From Flavobacterium sp. WV_118_3 (GTDB lineage Bacteria; Bacteroidota; Bacteroidia; Flavobacteriales; Flavobacteriaceae), in assembly GCF_039778605.1 (NCBI RefSeq), contig NZ_CP156060.1:2604001-2668000 (forward strand): 64,000 bases of DNA. Direction: 5' to 3'. Position 1 is the first letter of the stretch. Every line of letters starts with the position of its first letter. The notes under the pieces are model-generated. The model saw only the letters and a list, made by a program, of their open reading frames with translations. It ran no database searches and was not told the DNA's origin. The translations under genes were made by a program, and so were the position numbers. Positions 1 to 10,388 of the stretch are shown one piece after another.

Positions 1-794
1 TTAGCGCTATCGATAAAGGAAAATTCCGGGAGGATCTTTATTATCGTTTGAGTACCGTAGAAATTAATCTTCCGCCCTTACGCGAACGAAAAGAAGACAT
101 CCATCTGCTTTTTCGAAAATTTGCATCCGATTTTGCCCATAAATACAAAATGCCGCCTTTAAAATTAGACGAAGGGGCTGTCCAATGGCTCACCAAATAC
201 CGCTGGAGCGGAAATATCCGTCAATTGCGAAATGTAGCCGAACAAATTTCTGTACTGGAGACTAGCCGTGATATTTCACTCGCTACCTTACAATCGTATT
301 TACCGATGGAAGGTAGTAATCTGCCTTCAGTGATCAGCGAGAAAAAAGCCGACAGTGATTTCAGTTCCGAACGGGAAATCCTGTACAAAATTCTTTTCGA
401 CATGAAAAGCGATCTGAACGATCTGAAAAAACTGACGTTGGAATTAATGCAAAACGGAAATACCAACAAGGTACAGGAAAGTAATAAAACCCTGATTCAA
501 CGTATTTACGGCTCCACAGAAGAAAACGAGATTCCGTTTGAAAAACAAACCAGTCTGGAAGTCATTCCAATGCCATCGGAAACCATACAGGAAGAATTTG
601 ACGATGATGATGATGAAAATTATCTTATCGCTGAGGCTATTGAGGAAGAAGATTCCCTTCGACTGGATCAGAAAGAAATCGAACTGATCAAAAAAGCACT
701 GGAACGTAACAAAGGAAAACGAAAAGCCGCCGCAGACGAACTGGGAATTTCCGAACGAACTTTATACCGAAAAATCAAGCAATTCGATTTGTAA
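1..794 (+). CDS. Sigma-54-dependent Fis-family regulator, 3' part
   Basis: The gene enters from the left edge: the frame is open from base 3, and residues before the TTG at 48 (FREDLYYRLS) are the classic end of a sigma-54 activator AAA+ domain, so 48 is not the true start. The visible part has the AAA+ lid (LPPLRERKEDI, WSGNIRQLRN), then a roughly 120-residue acidic linker with an Asp run, and a C-terminal Fis-type helix-turn-helix (AAADELGISERTLYRKIKQ). Such proteins hydrolyse ATP to open promoters bound by RNA polymerase with RpoN. The receiver or sensor domain, if any, lies outside. The stop is 4 bases before lptE, suggesting cotranscription. Confidence 0.9.
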   Translation, partial: SAIDKGKFREDLYYRLSTVEINLPPLRERKEDIHLLFRKFASDFAHKYKMPPLKLDEGAVQWLTKYRWSGNIRQLRNVAEQISVLETSRDISLATLQSYLPMEGSNLPSVISEKKADSDFSSEREILYKILFDMKSDLNDLKKLTLELMQNGNTNKVQESNKTLIQRIYGSTEENEIPFEKQTSLEVIPMPSETIQEEFDDDDDENYLIAEAIEEEDSLRLDQKEIELIKKALERNKGKRKAAADELGISERTLYRKIKQFDL

Positions 795-798
795 TACC

Positions 799-1302
799 AT
801 GAAAGCTATTAAATACATCCTAATTATACCGATCCTGTTAGTATTAACCGGCTGTTCCGTTTATAATTTTACCGGAACCGGAAAAATAGACGCCAAAACA
901 TTTCAGGTGAATTATTTTCAAAATAATGCTCCTTTGGTTGAACCGGGTATCGAACGAACTTTTACACTCGAACTGCAAAAGATTATTCAGAATCAAACTA
1001 ACCTGAGTCTTACCAATACCGGTGGTGACCTGATCTATGAAGGTGAAATAACCGATTACCGTATTACACCTATGGGGTCGAACGCCAATCAGGGCGCCGA
1101 TCAGAACAGACTGTCGATCACAATTAACGTACGCTTTACCAATAAAAATAAATCGGACGATGATTTCGAAAGAAAATTCTCTTTCTATTATGATTTCCCG
1201 GCTAATGATCAATTAGTAGGCTCCCGTTTATCGGAAGCCCTGAATGTTGTTTTCGAAAGGATTACTCAGGATGTATTCAACCAGTCACTAGCAAAGTGGT
1301 AA
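799..1302 (+). CDS. lptE: LptE-family LPS assembly lipoprotein
   Basis: A 167-residue lipoprotein with a signal peptide and lipobox LTGC (Cys19), followed by a small alpha/beta domain (GIERTFTLELQKIIQNQT, GDLIYEGEITDYRI) typical of the Bacteroidota LptE family. It should sit on the inner leaflet of the outer membrane as the plug and assembly partner of the LptD barrel, helping insert lipopolysaccharide. It follows the sigma-54 regulator by 4 bases and precedes the TPR-like gene and secG, a conserved flavobacterial neighbourhood. Family assignment is by sequence pattern; low sequence conservation in LptE leaves some doubt. Confidence 0.85.
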   Translation: MKAIKYILIIPILLVLTGCSVYNFTGTGKIDAKTFQVNYFQNNAPLVEPGIERTFTLELQKIIQNQTNLSLTNTGGDLIYEGEITDYRITPMGSNANQGADQNRLSITINVRFTNKNKSDDDFERKFSFYYDFPANDQLVGSRLSEALNVVFERITQDVFNQSLAKW

Positions 1303-1320
1303 CACTCTAAATCTGTCATT

Positions 1321-2310
1321 TTGAACGTAAACGATTTATCATATTTACTCAATAACCCCCAAAACATCCGGTCCCGGCAAACTGTCGAACTGGAGGCGGT
1401 TTTGCATCAGTTCCCCTATTTCCAGGCGGCTCGTGCCATACATCTTAAAGGGCTTTACGACGAAAATAGTTATCGTTATAATCAGGAGTTAAAAAAGACA
1501 GCCGCCTATACTACCGACCGTAGTATTCTGTTTGAATTTATTACTTCGAAAAATTTCACTGCAATTCAACAGGCCTTTTTTGAAGAAAAAGAAGCTGCAA
1601 TCCACGATATTATTGTCAACCAGTATAAAGTTATTATACCGGAAGAAGACAAAATAACCATCCCCGAGGTCGATCCTCTGGAACAATCCATACGCTCATC
1701 TATTAAGGAAGCCGAAGTGGAAATTGAAATACCGGAAGCAGAACCTTCCGTTACCGAACAACCCAAAGTCGAAACAGCATTGGAGCAATCCATTCGTTCG
1801 TCTATACGCGTAGCCGAACCCGAACCTGTGGCAGAAGTCGTATTGCCGGAACCGGAACCAATCATTGAAGAAGCTGCAACAATCGAAGCAGCTACGGAAA
1901 AACTCGAAATCGGCAAGCCGTTGGAGTTCTCAAAAGAAGAAAAACATTCGTTCCAGGAATGGCTACAACTGGCCAAATTCAGCCCTATTGACCGTGAAAA
2001 GCCGGCCGATTTAGAAGAAATTGATCCGGAGAAAAAGAAAAAATCAGATTTAATCGACAAATTTATCGAGACAAATCCAAAAATAACGCCAGTCAAAAAT
2101 ACGCCATCAGCTCCCGTAAACATTGAGAAATCTTCACAAGACACCTCCTATCTGATGACCGAAACACTGGCTAAAGTTTACCTTGAACAAAAAAAATATC
2201 AGAAAGCAATTCAAGCTTATGAAATATTAATTTTGAAATATCCAGAAAAAAGTCATTTCTTTGCAGACCGAATTTCGGATATTAAGATATTACAACAAAA
2301 TAACAATTAA
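1321..2310 (+). CDS. TPR-like protein of unknown function, TTG start
   Basis: A 329-residue soluble protein with no signal peptide. The start is TTG at 1321; the next in-frame Met is near the C-terminus, and the N-terminal helix (NVNDLSYLLNNPQNI) looks genuine. The N-terminal 110 residues are helical. A Glu/Pro-rich linker follows, containing two copies of EQSIRSSI(K/R) about 34 residues apart. The last 40 residues form a TPR-like hairpin (LAKVYLEQKKYQKAIQAYEI). It lies between lptE and secG on the same strand, 11 bases before secG. Function is not known; a scaffold or envelope-related adaptor would fit the context. Confidence 0.8.
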   Translation: MNVNDLSYLLNNPQNIRSRQTVELEAVLHQFPYFQAARAIHLKGLYDENSYRYNQELKKTAAYTTDRSILFEFITSKNFTAIQQAFFEEKEAAIHDIIVNQYKVIIPEEDKITIPEVDPLEQSIRSSIKEAEVEIEIPEAEPSVTEQPKVETALEQSIRSSIRVAEPEPVAEVVLPEPEPIIEEAATIEAATEKLEIGKPLEFSKEEKHSFQEWLQLAKFSPIDREKPADLEEIDPEKKKKSDLIDKFIETNPKITPVKNTPSAPVNIEKSSQDTSYLMTETLAKVYLEQKKYQKAIQAYEILILKYPEKSHFFADRISDIKILQQNNN

Positions 2311-2321
2311 AAAATTAAAAT

Positions 2322-2717
2322 ATGTTTTCAGTTTTTTTAGTACTAATAACAATCGTTTGTTTTTTACTTATTGTGGTTATCATGGTTCAAAACCCTAAAG
2401 GTGGAGGATTATCATCAAGCCTTGGTGGTTCTCAAATGATGGGTGGTGTTCAGAAAACAAATGACTTCCTTGACAAAAGTACCTGGACGTTGGCTACAGC
2501 CTTAATCGTATTGATTTTATTATCCAGCTTGAGCTTTACAGGAAGCATGGGAGATAACGGTTCTAAATTAATTGACAATAGTACACCAGCTCCAGCAGCT
2601 CCGGCTCCGGCAAAACCAGCAGCTGATAAAGCAGCGGCTCCGGCAGCAGCATCTGAAACTCCGACAGCGACTGACGCAGCAGCTCCCGCAGCTCCGACTG
2701 AAGAAGCTAAAAAATAA
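2322..2717 (+). CDS. secG: Preprotein translocase subunit SecG
   Basis: Two hydrophobic helices (about residues 1-22 and 50-68) flank the conserved SecG loop (QNPKGGGLSSSLGG). SecG is the small accessory subunit of the SecYEG inner-membrane channel. This copy has 131 residues because of a C-terminal tail of about 45 residues made almost entirely of Ala, Pro, Thr, Lys and Glu; such tails occur in Bacteroidota SecG and are probably disordered. It is the last gene before a strong terminator at 2737-2770. Confidence 0.95.
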   Translation: MFSVFLVLITIVCFLLIVVIMVQNPKGGGLSSSLGGSQMMGGVQKTNDFLDKSTWTLATALIVLILLSSLSFTGSMGDNGSKLIDNSTPAPAAPAPAKPAADKAAAPAAASETPTATDAAAPAAPTEEAKK

Positions 2718-2736
2718 GATATAACAATCCCTAGAA

Positions 2737-2770
2737 AATGCCAGCCTGTCAGTGCTGGCATTTTTTTTTA
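2737..2770 (+). terminator. Rho-independent terminator after secG
   Basis: A 9-bp perfect stem (AATGCCAGC / GCTGGCATT) with an 8-nt loop, followed by a long run of T. It closes the sigma54-lptE-TPR-secG transcript and isolates groES. Confidence 0.9.
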
Positions 2771-2856
2771 CAAAAAACTGTCAGTTTTAGCAATTGGCAT
2801 ACTTTCTGAAAAGTAATTTGCATCTAAATAATCATAACATAAAATAATATAGTATT

Positions 2857-3132
2857 ATGGCATTAAACATCAAACCACTTTCAGATCGCGTTATCGTGGA
2901 ACCTGCGGCTGCTGAAACGCAAACCGCTTCCGGTATTATCATCCCTGATACAGCTAAGGAAAAACCTCAGAAAGGTATTGTGGTAGCTGTTGGAAACGGT
3001 AAAAAAGACGAACCGCTAACCGTTAAGGTTGGTGACACTGTTTTATACGGAAAATATGCTGGAACCGATTTAAAATTCGAAGGTAAGGACTACCTGATTA
3101 TGAGAGAAGATGACATTTTAGCGATCATCTAA
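2857..3132 (+). CDS. groES: Co-chaperonin GroES
   Basis: A 91-residue protein with the full GroES fold: N-terminal [12 protein letters not shown], the mobile-loop region ([18 protein letters not shown]), then [13 protein letters not shown] and the C-terminal [11 protein letters not shown]. It forms the heptameric lid of the GroEL cage and assists ATP-dependent folding in the cytoplasm. It lies 44 bases before groEL in the usual bicistronic operon. I see no CIRCE inverted repeat upstream, so HrcA control is not supported by the sequence. Confidence 0.98.
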   Translation: MALNIKPLSDRVIVEPAAAETQTASGIIIPDTAKEKPQKGIVVAVGNGKKDEPLTVKVGDTVLYGKYAGTDLKFEGKDYLIMREDDILAII

Positions 3133-3164
3133 TACAAACCATAAAAACGAATACGTAAAATTAA

Positions 3165-4808
<1,644 letters not shown>

Positions 4809-4830
4809 AATTCCAAATAACTTATATTCA

Positions 4831-4862
4831 AAAACCGTCACAATTTTGTGGCGGTTTTTTTT
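4831..4862 (+). terminator. Terminator after groEL
   Basis: A 12-bp stem (AAAACCGTCACA / TGTGGCGGTTTT, one G-U pair) with a 4-nt loop, running into eight T. Confidence 0.9.
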
Positions 4863-4900
4863 GTATATTTATTTTCACAATACAGAGAAAAAAAATAAAT

Positions 4901-7285
4901 ATGAATAAATTTTCCGTTTTCTTTATACTCGCCATGTTCACACACTACGGCAGTCTCGCACAAACTACACTGGAAACCGAAAGGGAAAAAGAGATTACAA
5001 CAAACTACACTAATTATTTTAAATCCGATCGGGAAAAAATTCACTTGCATCTCAACAAAACGGTATATCTGAATGAAGAAAGTATTTGGTTTAAAGGCTA
5101 TTTTATCGAAGAAAAAAGCAAAATCCCATCCACCAAAACAACCAATATCTATATTGATTTACTAGACGAACAAGGCCTTAAAATACAATCAAAATTGTAC
5201 TATCTCGGTTATGGAACCTTCGAGGGCTATATTCGTCCGGATAAAAAAATGAAATCCGGAAAGTATTATATCAGGGCGTATACAAACTTTATGAATAATT
5301 TTCAGGAAGATGAATCAACGGTATACCCCATTACGATCTTAAATCCCGTTGATGCAACTACTTTCAACACCAATACCGTTGCGAACCCGAAGACGCTTAC
5401 AGTACAATTCTTCCCTGAAAGCGGTGCTTTTTTAGAAAACAATTCGAACACAATCGCTATTAAAATAACCGATTGTAACGGAAATCCCATTGCCATTAAA
5501 AACGGCTCTGTCTTAAATGCCAAAGGAATTGTGGTAACCAGTTTTTCGACTAATGAAAAAGGTATCGGCCGATTTGACTTACTGCAAAATTATAATGCGC
5601 CTTACAAAGCGGTTTTTACCATCGGAAACAACACCCAAACTTTTGCATTACCGTCTTTTAAAACCTCAAATTTTACATTTAGCATCAATAATTATACATC
5701 GTCCGAAAGAGCTTTCTTAACACTCAAAACCTCAAGTCCGTCCTATTCCGATGTGACACTTTCGCTTATAATCCAACAGGATGAAAAAGTTTCCCTGATT
5801 GAAAAACTTACTCTTAAAAAAGGCATAACGGAAGACACATTCACTATCGATAACCAGTATTTTTACAACGGAATCAACACGCTGACTCTGATTGATGCCA
5901 ACAATAAAAAATTAGCCGAGCGCCTTATTTTTAAACCGTATGACCTGGTTAAAAAAGCAACAATATCCTTGTCGGAAACCCGAAATGATACACTCTATTT
6001 TAAAGGCAAGTCCCCTATTCCTTTTGGCAGTCTAAGCATATCTGTCTTGCCCGAAAAAACAGCCGCTATCGGAAATGCACGATCCCTATACGACAACTTT
6101 GTATTTTCGACCTATCTGGACAACCCTATGATAACCAATACATCCTATTATCTTTCCGATTTTTCAAAAGGGAAACACTACGAATTGGATACATATCTGA
6201 TCACACAAAAATCGAAATACGATTTTGAAACAATATCAAAATCTCCCATTCCGATCGAAACCTATAAATCTGAAGTTGGAGTTACAATCAAAGGAACGAT
6301 CAATAAAAAAATCACCAATAAAAGTGACTACTACGTACAAATGGGGTCTTTTTATAATAGTGTCCGAAAAAAATCGGCTATCAACGATAAAAACGAATTT
6401 ATTTTTAACAATGCTATCCTGTACGATTCGGCTTCCGTATCCTTAACCTTATATAACAAAAATGGGATGACCGAAAATCTCCCGATGTCCATTCAGGTTC
6501 TCGACGGACAAAGTCCGTTTTTAAAACCGCTTCCAAAACCAGATTTTCAATGTCCTACCGATGCAATTATGGAAACTGAAACGCTCGCAATACCCCAAAT
6601 TCAAAATAAAAAAGCAATTCAGCTGGATAATGTGATTATTAAGAAAAAAGCCAAAACACCACCTCCTTTAAAAAACATAGGCCGGTATAACAACTCCATG
6701 GCCAGAGGCTACAAAATCAGCAGTGGTGATTTTGCTTCGTATCGCGAAATCCTTTCGTTTATCGGTGCCAACGGTTTTGATGTGGTCTATAAAAACGGTT
6801 CTGTTTATATCAACAACCGAATTACCCGATCCCTAAGAGGCAATCCTTCACCTGCCGTTTTTGTAGATGATGTACCATTACAACCGGATTTAACAATGCT
6901 TATTGGAATGTCATTGGATATGGTCGACGAAATCTATATCAGTAAAAGTGGCTATGGAATGGGCATAGATGGCGGAAGCGGTTTTATTCGTATTTATACC
7001 AAGCGTTATATGGGAACTGATAAAGCAGCATCAAAAGCCCAATCTTATGTTGTAAAAAGAGCCGCTCAGGATCCGAAAGATTTTAAAAATCCGTATTATC
7101 AGGATTATGGTGAAGGGTTTATCAACTACGGAACGATTAACTGGATTCCGGATGTACGAACGGATCAAAATGGGGATTTCCTTTTTTCTATTCCGAATTA
7201 CAACCAGAAAAGCATTAAAGTAAAGATTGAAGGCATTGGTCCTGACGGAGAACTTATTTCCGAAGAAAAAACAATCCAGTTATAA
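4901..7285 (+). CDS. Secreted MG2-like / TonB-plug-like protein
   Basis: A 794-residue exported protein with a signal peptide (residues 1-21). Residues ~38-150 resemble a macroglobulin MG2 beta-sandwich (REKIHLHLNKTVYLNEESIWFKGYF). Several further beta-sandwich repeats follow. Residues ~590-705 resemble a TonB-receptor plug (PAVFVDDVPLQ, GGSGFIRIYTKR) but no beta-barrel follows. Similar large proteins are common in Bacteroidota with no assigned role; envelope or outer-membrane association is an inference. It is monocistronic, starting 92 bases after groEL behind a terminator. The protein at 24528-26246 has the same architecture in shorter form. Confidence 0.85.
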   Translation: MNKFSVFFILAMFTHYGSLAQTTLETEREKEITTNYTNYFKSDREKIHLHLNKTVYLNEESIWFKGYFIEEKSKIPSTKTTNIYIDLLDEQGLKIQSKLYYLGYGTFEGYIRPDKKMKSGKYYIRAYTNFMNNFQEDESTVYPITILNPVDATTFNTNTVANPKTLTVQFFPESGAFLENNSNTIAIKITDCNGNPIAIKNGSVLNAKGIVVTSFSTNEKGIGRFDLLQNYNAPYKAVFTIGNNTQTFALPSFKTSNFTFSINNYTSSERAFLTLKTSSPSYSDVTLSLIIQQDEKVSLIEKLTLKKGITEDTFTIDNQYFYNGINTLTLIDANNKKLAERLIFKPYDLVKKATISLSETRNDTLYFKGKSPIPFGSLSISVLPEKTAAIGNARSLYDNFVFSTYLDNPMITNTSYYLSDFSKGKHYELDTYLITQKSKYDFETISKSPIPIETYKSEVGVTIKGTINKKITNKSDYYVQMGSFYNSVRKKSAINDKNEFIFNNAILYDSASVSLTLYNKNGMTENLPMSIQVLDGQSPFLKPLPKPDFQCPTDAIMETETLAIPQIQNKKAIQLDNVIIKKKAKTPPPLKNIGRYNNSMARGYKISSGDFASYREILSFIGANGFDVVYKNGSVYINNRITRSLRGNPSPAVFVDDVPLQPDLTMLIGMSLDMVDEIYISKSGYGMGIDGGSGFIRIYTKRYMGTDKAASKAQSYVVKRAAQDPKDFKNPYYQDYGEGFINYGTINWIPDVRTDQNGDFLFSIPNYNQKSIKVKIEGIGPDGELISEEKTIQL

Positions 7286-7290
7286 AATAA

Positions 7291-7319
7291 AAACCGAAGC
7301 TTGCACTTCGGTTTTTTTT
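7291..7319. terminator. Bidirectional terminator between convergent genes
   Basis: A 9-bp stem (AAACCGAAG / CTTCGGTTT) with T-runs on both strands, placed between the convergent MG2/plug gene and the porin gene. It probably serves both. Confidence 0.85.
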
Positions 7320-7325
7320 ATAGTC

Positions 7326-8636
7326 TTAATTAAAGAACACCTGATATTGCGCAATGATCGCACCTTTTCGATCCAGGTAATCACCGTTTGTATGGTAAAC
7401 CGGCCGACTTTGATAAGCAACGGTAAACTTGGAAGTATGCCCGGACAATAACCAGTTGACACCTACATCGTAAAACTGCATCGCACGATGGAGTCGTTCA
7501 TAATTCGCGTGTTGCAACGAAGCATACGGCATTAAAGTCGTTTTTCCAATCAAATTGTCTTTTAGCTTGTATCCGATTTGACCATACAAAATGGTTCCGG
7601 TTCCATACATCGGAAAACCATTACCACTTCCATTTAAAATAGTCGGGTCTTTGGTACCGTTTGCAGGATTCATTACAGCCGCATTCCGGGTATAGTTTTT
7701 ACCAAAATCATAATGCGTGATACTACCATAAGCACTAATCGCTTCCCCGCTACTTCCTATCGGAGCATCGTAATATACATCTGCCGCCAAATGCACCATA
7801 TTTTCACGAATCGTATCATTGGTTATTCCCAGTCGCCAGATAGCGTCTTTTTGGTAGATAAATCCCGCACCAACATTCAACACTTTTTTCTTTCCTAAAT
7901 AGGTTCCGGTCATATAAGGCGTCTGATTGGACTCCTGATCTTTAAACTGATACTGAAAATATCCGTTCCATTGCATATTGGGCGGTTCGGAAGAAAAAGT
8001 CGCATTAGCCGTAACAGTTGGATTATAGTTTGCCGATTTTTGAATATTCATTGGTTTGGCCATCGCAATTCGGTAATCCAGTTTTCCTAGTTTACCTTTG
8101 GCAAATACCGATAACTTCCGTAAAAACTGATCGGTTACATCGTTGGTACTTTGTTGGTATAAAGGCGCATCTACGCCTAGAATCGTTCCGGCCGAAGGTG
8201 ATGCAAAACGCGCCAGTCCGCTCCAGCCCGATAATCCCATACCCAAAGATAGCTTTTCTTTGTCTATCGCATAGTCTCCCATCGCATCATGTACAAAAAA
8301 GCCTACTTTCCGATCGGACATATTGTTAAAATTGTTTTCCCCAAATTGGGTATAGATAAAGACCCGTTCGGTTAACTGACCGTACATTTGTACTCTATAA
8401 CGACGGATCCCAATATCAGTACCGTTATCCTGCGCTACTCCGTTGATCGTTGATCCTGGGTTAAAATCCTGATGGCGTAACCAGGCTTGCGTAAGAAATG
8501 TAAATTTCACATAATTCGAACCGTCTTCGTTCAGGTTAAGCTTCCTGTCTTTAAAAAAGTCCTGAGCCTGCAAGTGTTGTGGCATACAAAACCCTAGCAG
8601 CAGCAATCCTGTCGCTAAAATGTTAGTTGTTTTCAT
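7326..8636 (-). CDS. Outer-membrane porin, OprO/OprP-like barrel
   Basis: A 436-residue exported protein. The frame is open further upstream, but the Met at 8636 begins a clean signal peptide (MKTTNILATGLLLLGFCMPQ, then HLQAQD), so this start is preferred. The mature part is made of alternating amphipathic strands ending in Phe (AQYQVFF), as in outer-membrane barrels, with a segment (YVKFTFLTQAWLRHQDFNPG) like flavobacterial porins of the phosphate-selective type. Substrate is unknown. It is monocistronic; a -7-like box TATATTTG lies upstream on the minus strand at 8744-8751 without a matching -33 element. Confidence 0.8.
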   Translation of the reverse strand: MKTTNILATGLLLLGFCMPQHLQAQDFFKDRKLNLNEDGSNYVKFTFLTQAWLRHQDFNPGSTINGVAQDNGTDIGIRRYRVQMYGQLTERVFIYTQFGENNFNNMSDRKVGFFVHDAMGDYAIDKEKLSLGMGLSGWSGLARFASPSAGTILGVDAPLYQQSTNDVTDQFLRKLSVFAKGKLGKLDYRIAMAKPMNIQKSANYNPTVTANATFSSEPPNMQWNGYFQYQFKDQESNQTPYMTGTYLGKKKVLNVGAGFIYQKDAIWRLGITNDTIRENMVHLAADVYYDAPIGSSGEAISAYGSITHYDFGKNYTRNAAVMNPANGTKDPTILNGSGNGFPMYGTGTILYGQIGYKLKDNLIGKTTLMPYASLQHANYERLHRAMQFYDVGVNWLLSGHTSKFTVAYQSRPVYHTNGDYLDRKGAIIAQYQVFFN

Positions 8637-8827
8637 AATGTAGTAAAGTGAGTTTTCAGGCGATAGGCAGTCGGTTTTGAAAATCCCTCTCCATAACATT
8701 GATCCTCTAAAAATGGATTTTTATCACACCCGACCTATTGTCACAAATATACCTTTTTCAGAGCAAAAAGCCATGGAAAGCATAGTCGCAATCTTTACTT
8801 TTCAGGTGTTTTTATGTTTTTTATAAC
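8637..8827. other. Intergenic region upstream of the porin
   Basis: No gene seen. It holds the porin leader and a minus-strand -7-like box (TATATTTG, complement of 8744-8751). The HigA terminator hairpin bounds it on the right. Confidence 0.6.
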
Positions 8828-8860
8828 AAAAATCCCGGTTCGAAAGAATCGGGATTTTTA
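8828..8860 (-). terminator. Terminator hairpin downstream of higA
   Basis: A 10-bp stem (ATCCCGGTTC / GAATCGGGAT, one wobble pair) extended by A-T pairs, with a GAAA loop in plus orientation. It lies between higA and the porin. Nearly the same sequence recurs in inverted orientation at 9997-10031, on the other side of the toxin-antitoxin cassette. Confidence 0.8.
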
Positions 8861-8939
8861 TTTTTCATTCCTGCACTAGGATAACGGTCTCTCGTTTATA
8901 TTATAGAACAAGTAGCTGTTGTTTATTCAATATTGTATT

Positions 8940-9485
8940 CTAACCGCATAATTTGATCTGTGGTTTTCCGAGTTCTGTTATCGCTGATTGTACCCGAATC
9001 CTATCTTCTTTTGACAAAAAAACTGGAATCAATTCTTTTATGTCAATCCGCAACAATTGATTTATCAACACCAAATCTTTTAACGTAAACGGTTTTATTC
9101 CGTTCATTAATTCCGACATATGTGTTTTACTTTTATGCCCTAATAGATGTCCTAAATCTTGTTGCGTCAGCTTCCGAATTTTTAATTCTTTTCGAATAAG
9201 GTGTTTTCTTTTTTCCATAAAAATCCGTTCCTGTTCCGCTACAGTTTCCCAAAAGTTACTTTCCGCCAGTTTGCCGTCTGTTAGTTGTCCCACATCCGAC
9301 CATTCTTTGCGTTCGTATGCTTCAATTAAATTTCTTAGTTTTTTTCTAAGGTTTTTAAAATGCAGGTTGTCTTTTGCCAGCAGTCGCAATTTCCGATCGG
9401 CAATTAGCGCACGCTCCAGTTCCAGTTCATCGGTAATGATGCCTTTTCTTATAAATTCGTCTATTGTAAAATCGGTATTCATCAT
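8940..9485 (-). CDS. higA: HigA-type antitoxin / XRE regulator
   Basis: A 181-residue protein. The C-terminal half holds an XRE helix-turn-helix (LRKELKIRKLTQQDLGHLLG, then HKSKTHMSELMNG). The N-terminal 90 residues are helical and charged, longer than in minimal HigA antitoxins, and probably contact the toxin. It should neutralise the HigB-like RNase and repress the operon. The start overlaps the toxin stop by 4 bases (ATGA), so the pair is translationally coupled with toxin first, the usual HigBA order. A second Met follows directly, so the start is uncertain by one codon. Confidence 0.88.
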   Translation of the reverse strand: MMNTDFTIDEFIRKGIITDELELERALIADRKLRLLAKDNLHFKNLRKKLRNLIEAYERKEWSDVGQLTDGKLAESNFWETVAEQERIFMEKRKHLIRKELKIRKLTQQDLGHLLGHKSKTHMSELMNGIKPFTLKDLVLINQLLRIDIKELIPVFLSKEDRIRVQSAITELGKPQIKLCG

Positions 9486-9823
9486 TCGATATAATTTTTA
9501 GTACGCAACCATTTTGTAATGGTCACTTTATTGTTTTTAAAAGTCCTTTCATATTCCTGATGCGATCCGGCCCAAACTATGGTTGCCTCTCCTTCATCAT
9601 CCATTTCGATTAAAATTAACGTCCTATGGATATGAATATTAAAAAAATAAAAACCTTCGTTATGTACACAATCTGCATCTTTTCTAATATCCGTTATAGT
9701 CGCTACTTTAAAATCGAATGTTTCTAAATCTGCGAGTAATTGATCAATTGCGTTGCACAGTTTTTTATTTCCGATATTCTTCCATTTTAATTTTAAAATT
9801 ATTTTCCGTCCTATTATCCTCAT
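9482..9823 (-). CDS. higB: HigB-family toxin (RelE-like mRNA interferase)
   Basis: A 113-residue basic protein. The open frame reaches 9931, but the Met at 9823 gives the family-typical N-terminus (MRIIGRKIILKLKWKN) and is preferred. The C-terminal half matches the HigB fold (FYFFNIHIHRTLILIEM, then IVWAGSHQEYERTF). Such toxins cleave mRNA on the ribosome and are held inactive by HigA. The reading frame is intact. The cassette lies alone between the HMA gene and the porin, with similar hairpins on both sides, as expected for a mobile toxin-antitoxin module. Confidence 0.88.
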   Translation of the reverse strand: MRIIGRKIILKLKWKNIGNKKLCNAIDQLLADLETFDFKVATITDIRKDADCVHNEGFYFFNIHIHRTLILIEMDDEGEATIVWAGSHQEYERTFKNNKVTITKWLRTKNYIE

Positions 9824-9996
9824 CTCAAAAGTACAAAAAGTTCTGTAATTATCCGAACTTTTAAAATCATTTAACACTCCGTCCATCTTAAAGCAAAATA
9901 CAATATATTCATTTACAACAGCTCGACACAACGCAATTCCCTTCTTGTCCTTTACAATGATGATTTAGTCACAGTATTGTTATTTCGCTTCTTTCA

Positions 9997-10034
9997 TAAA
10001 AAAATCCCGATTCTTTCGAATCGGGATTTTTATT
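9997..10034 (-). terminator. Terminator of the metal-related operon
   Basis: A perfect 10-bp stem (ATCCCGATTC / GAATCGGGAT) with flanking A-T pairs and a TTTC loop. It begins right at the stop codon of the HMA gene on the minus strand and ends in T-runs. It is the inverted near-copy of the hairpin at 8828-8860. Confidence 0.85.
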
Positions 10035-10373
10035 TTATCGTTCATATTGGCAACAACTGTGCAGCTTCCCATAATCATCAGCGCTGGCTTTAACTTCGCC
10101 GGCATCATGTCCTGCTTTGGCTATCGATTCCTGTAATTGTAACGGCGTCGCCTTTTCTTCATTCATAATCACATGTAACGACTGGCTATCGGCTGTCCAT
10201 ATCGCCGATTTAACACCCGGAACACCATAAGCCGCTTTTTCGATACGTTTTTTACACATCTCGCAGTTTCCTTTTACTGCAATATCGTGTTTTGCATTTT
10301 TGTTTTTCTTTTCCTGTGCCTGTGCCACAAATCCTACTAACGACACCAAAAGTATTACTATTATTTTTTTCAT
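10035..10373 (-). CDS. Exported heavy-metal-associated (HMA) domain protein
   Basis: A 112-residue protein with a signal peptide (about 1-19) and a ferredoxin-like HMA domain. The metal-binding motif is GNCEMC (Cys37, Cys40), with a further LHSCC motif (Cys107-Cys108) at the C-terminus. It probably carries a soft metal such as copper in the periplasm. It is the last gene of an operon, 15 bases after a TonB receptor, itself preceded by a HYC_CC_PP protein. Copper versus another thiophilic metal cannot be told from sequence. Confidence 0.87.
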   Translation of the reverse strand: MKKIIVILLVSLVGFVAQAQEKKNKNAKHDIAVKGNCEMCKKRIEKAAYGVPGVKSAIWTADSQSLHVIMNEEKATPLQLQESIAKAGHDAGEVKASADDYGKLHSCCQYER

Positions 10374-10388
10374 TGTTTCTAATTTTAG

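Noticed and set aside
1566..2144. 192-codon minus-strand frame within the TPR-like gene
   Set aside because: Ser-rich shadow of the Glu-rich coding strand.
7326..8699. Longer porin start at 8699
   Set aside because: The extra 21 residues would precede a clean signal peptide beginning at the Met at 8636.
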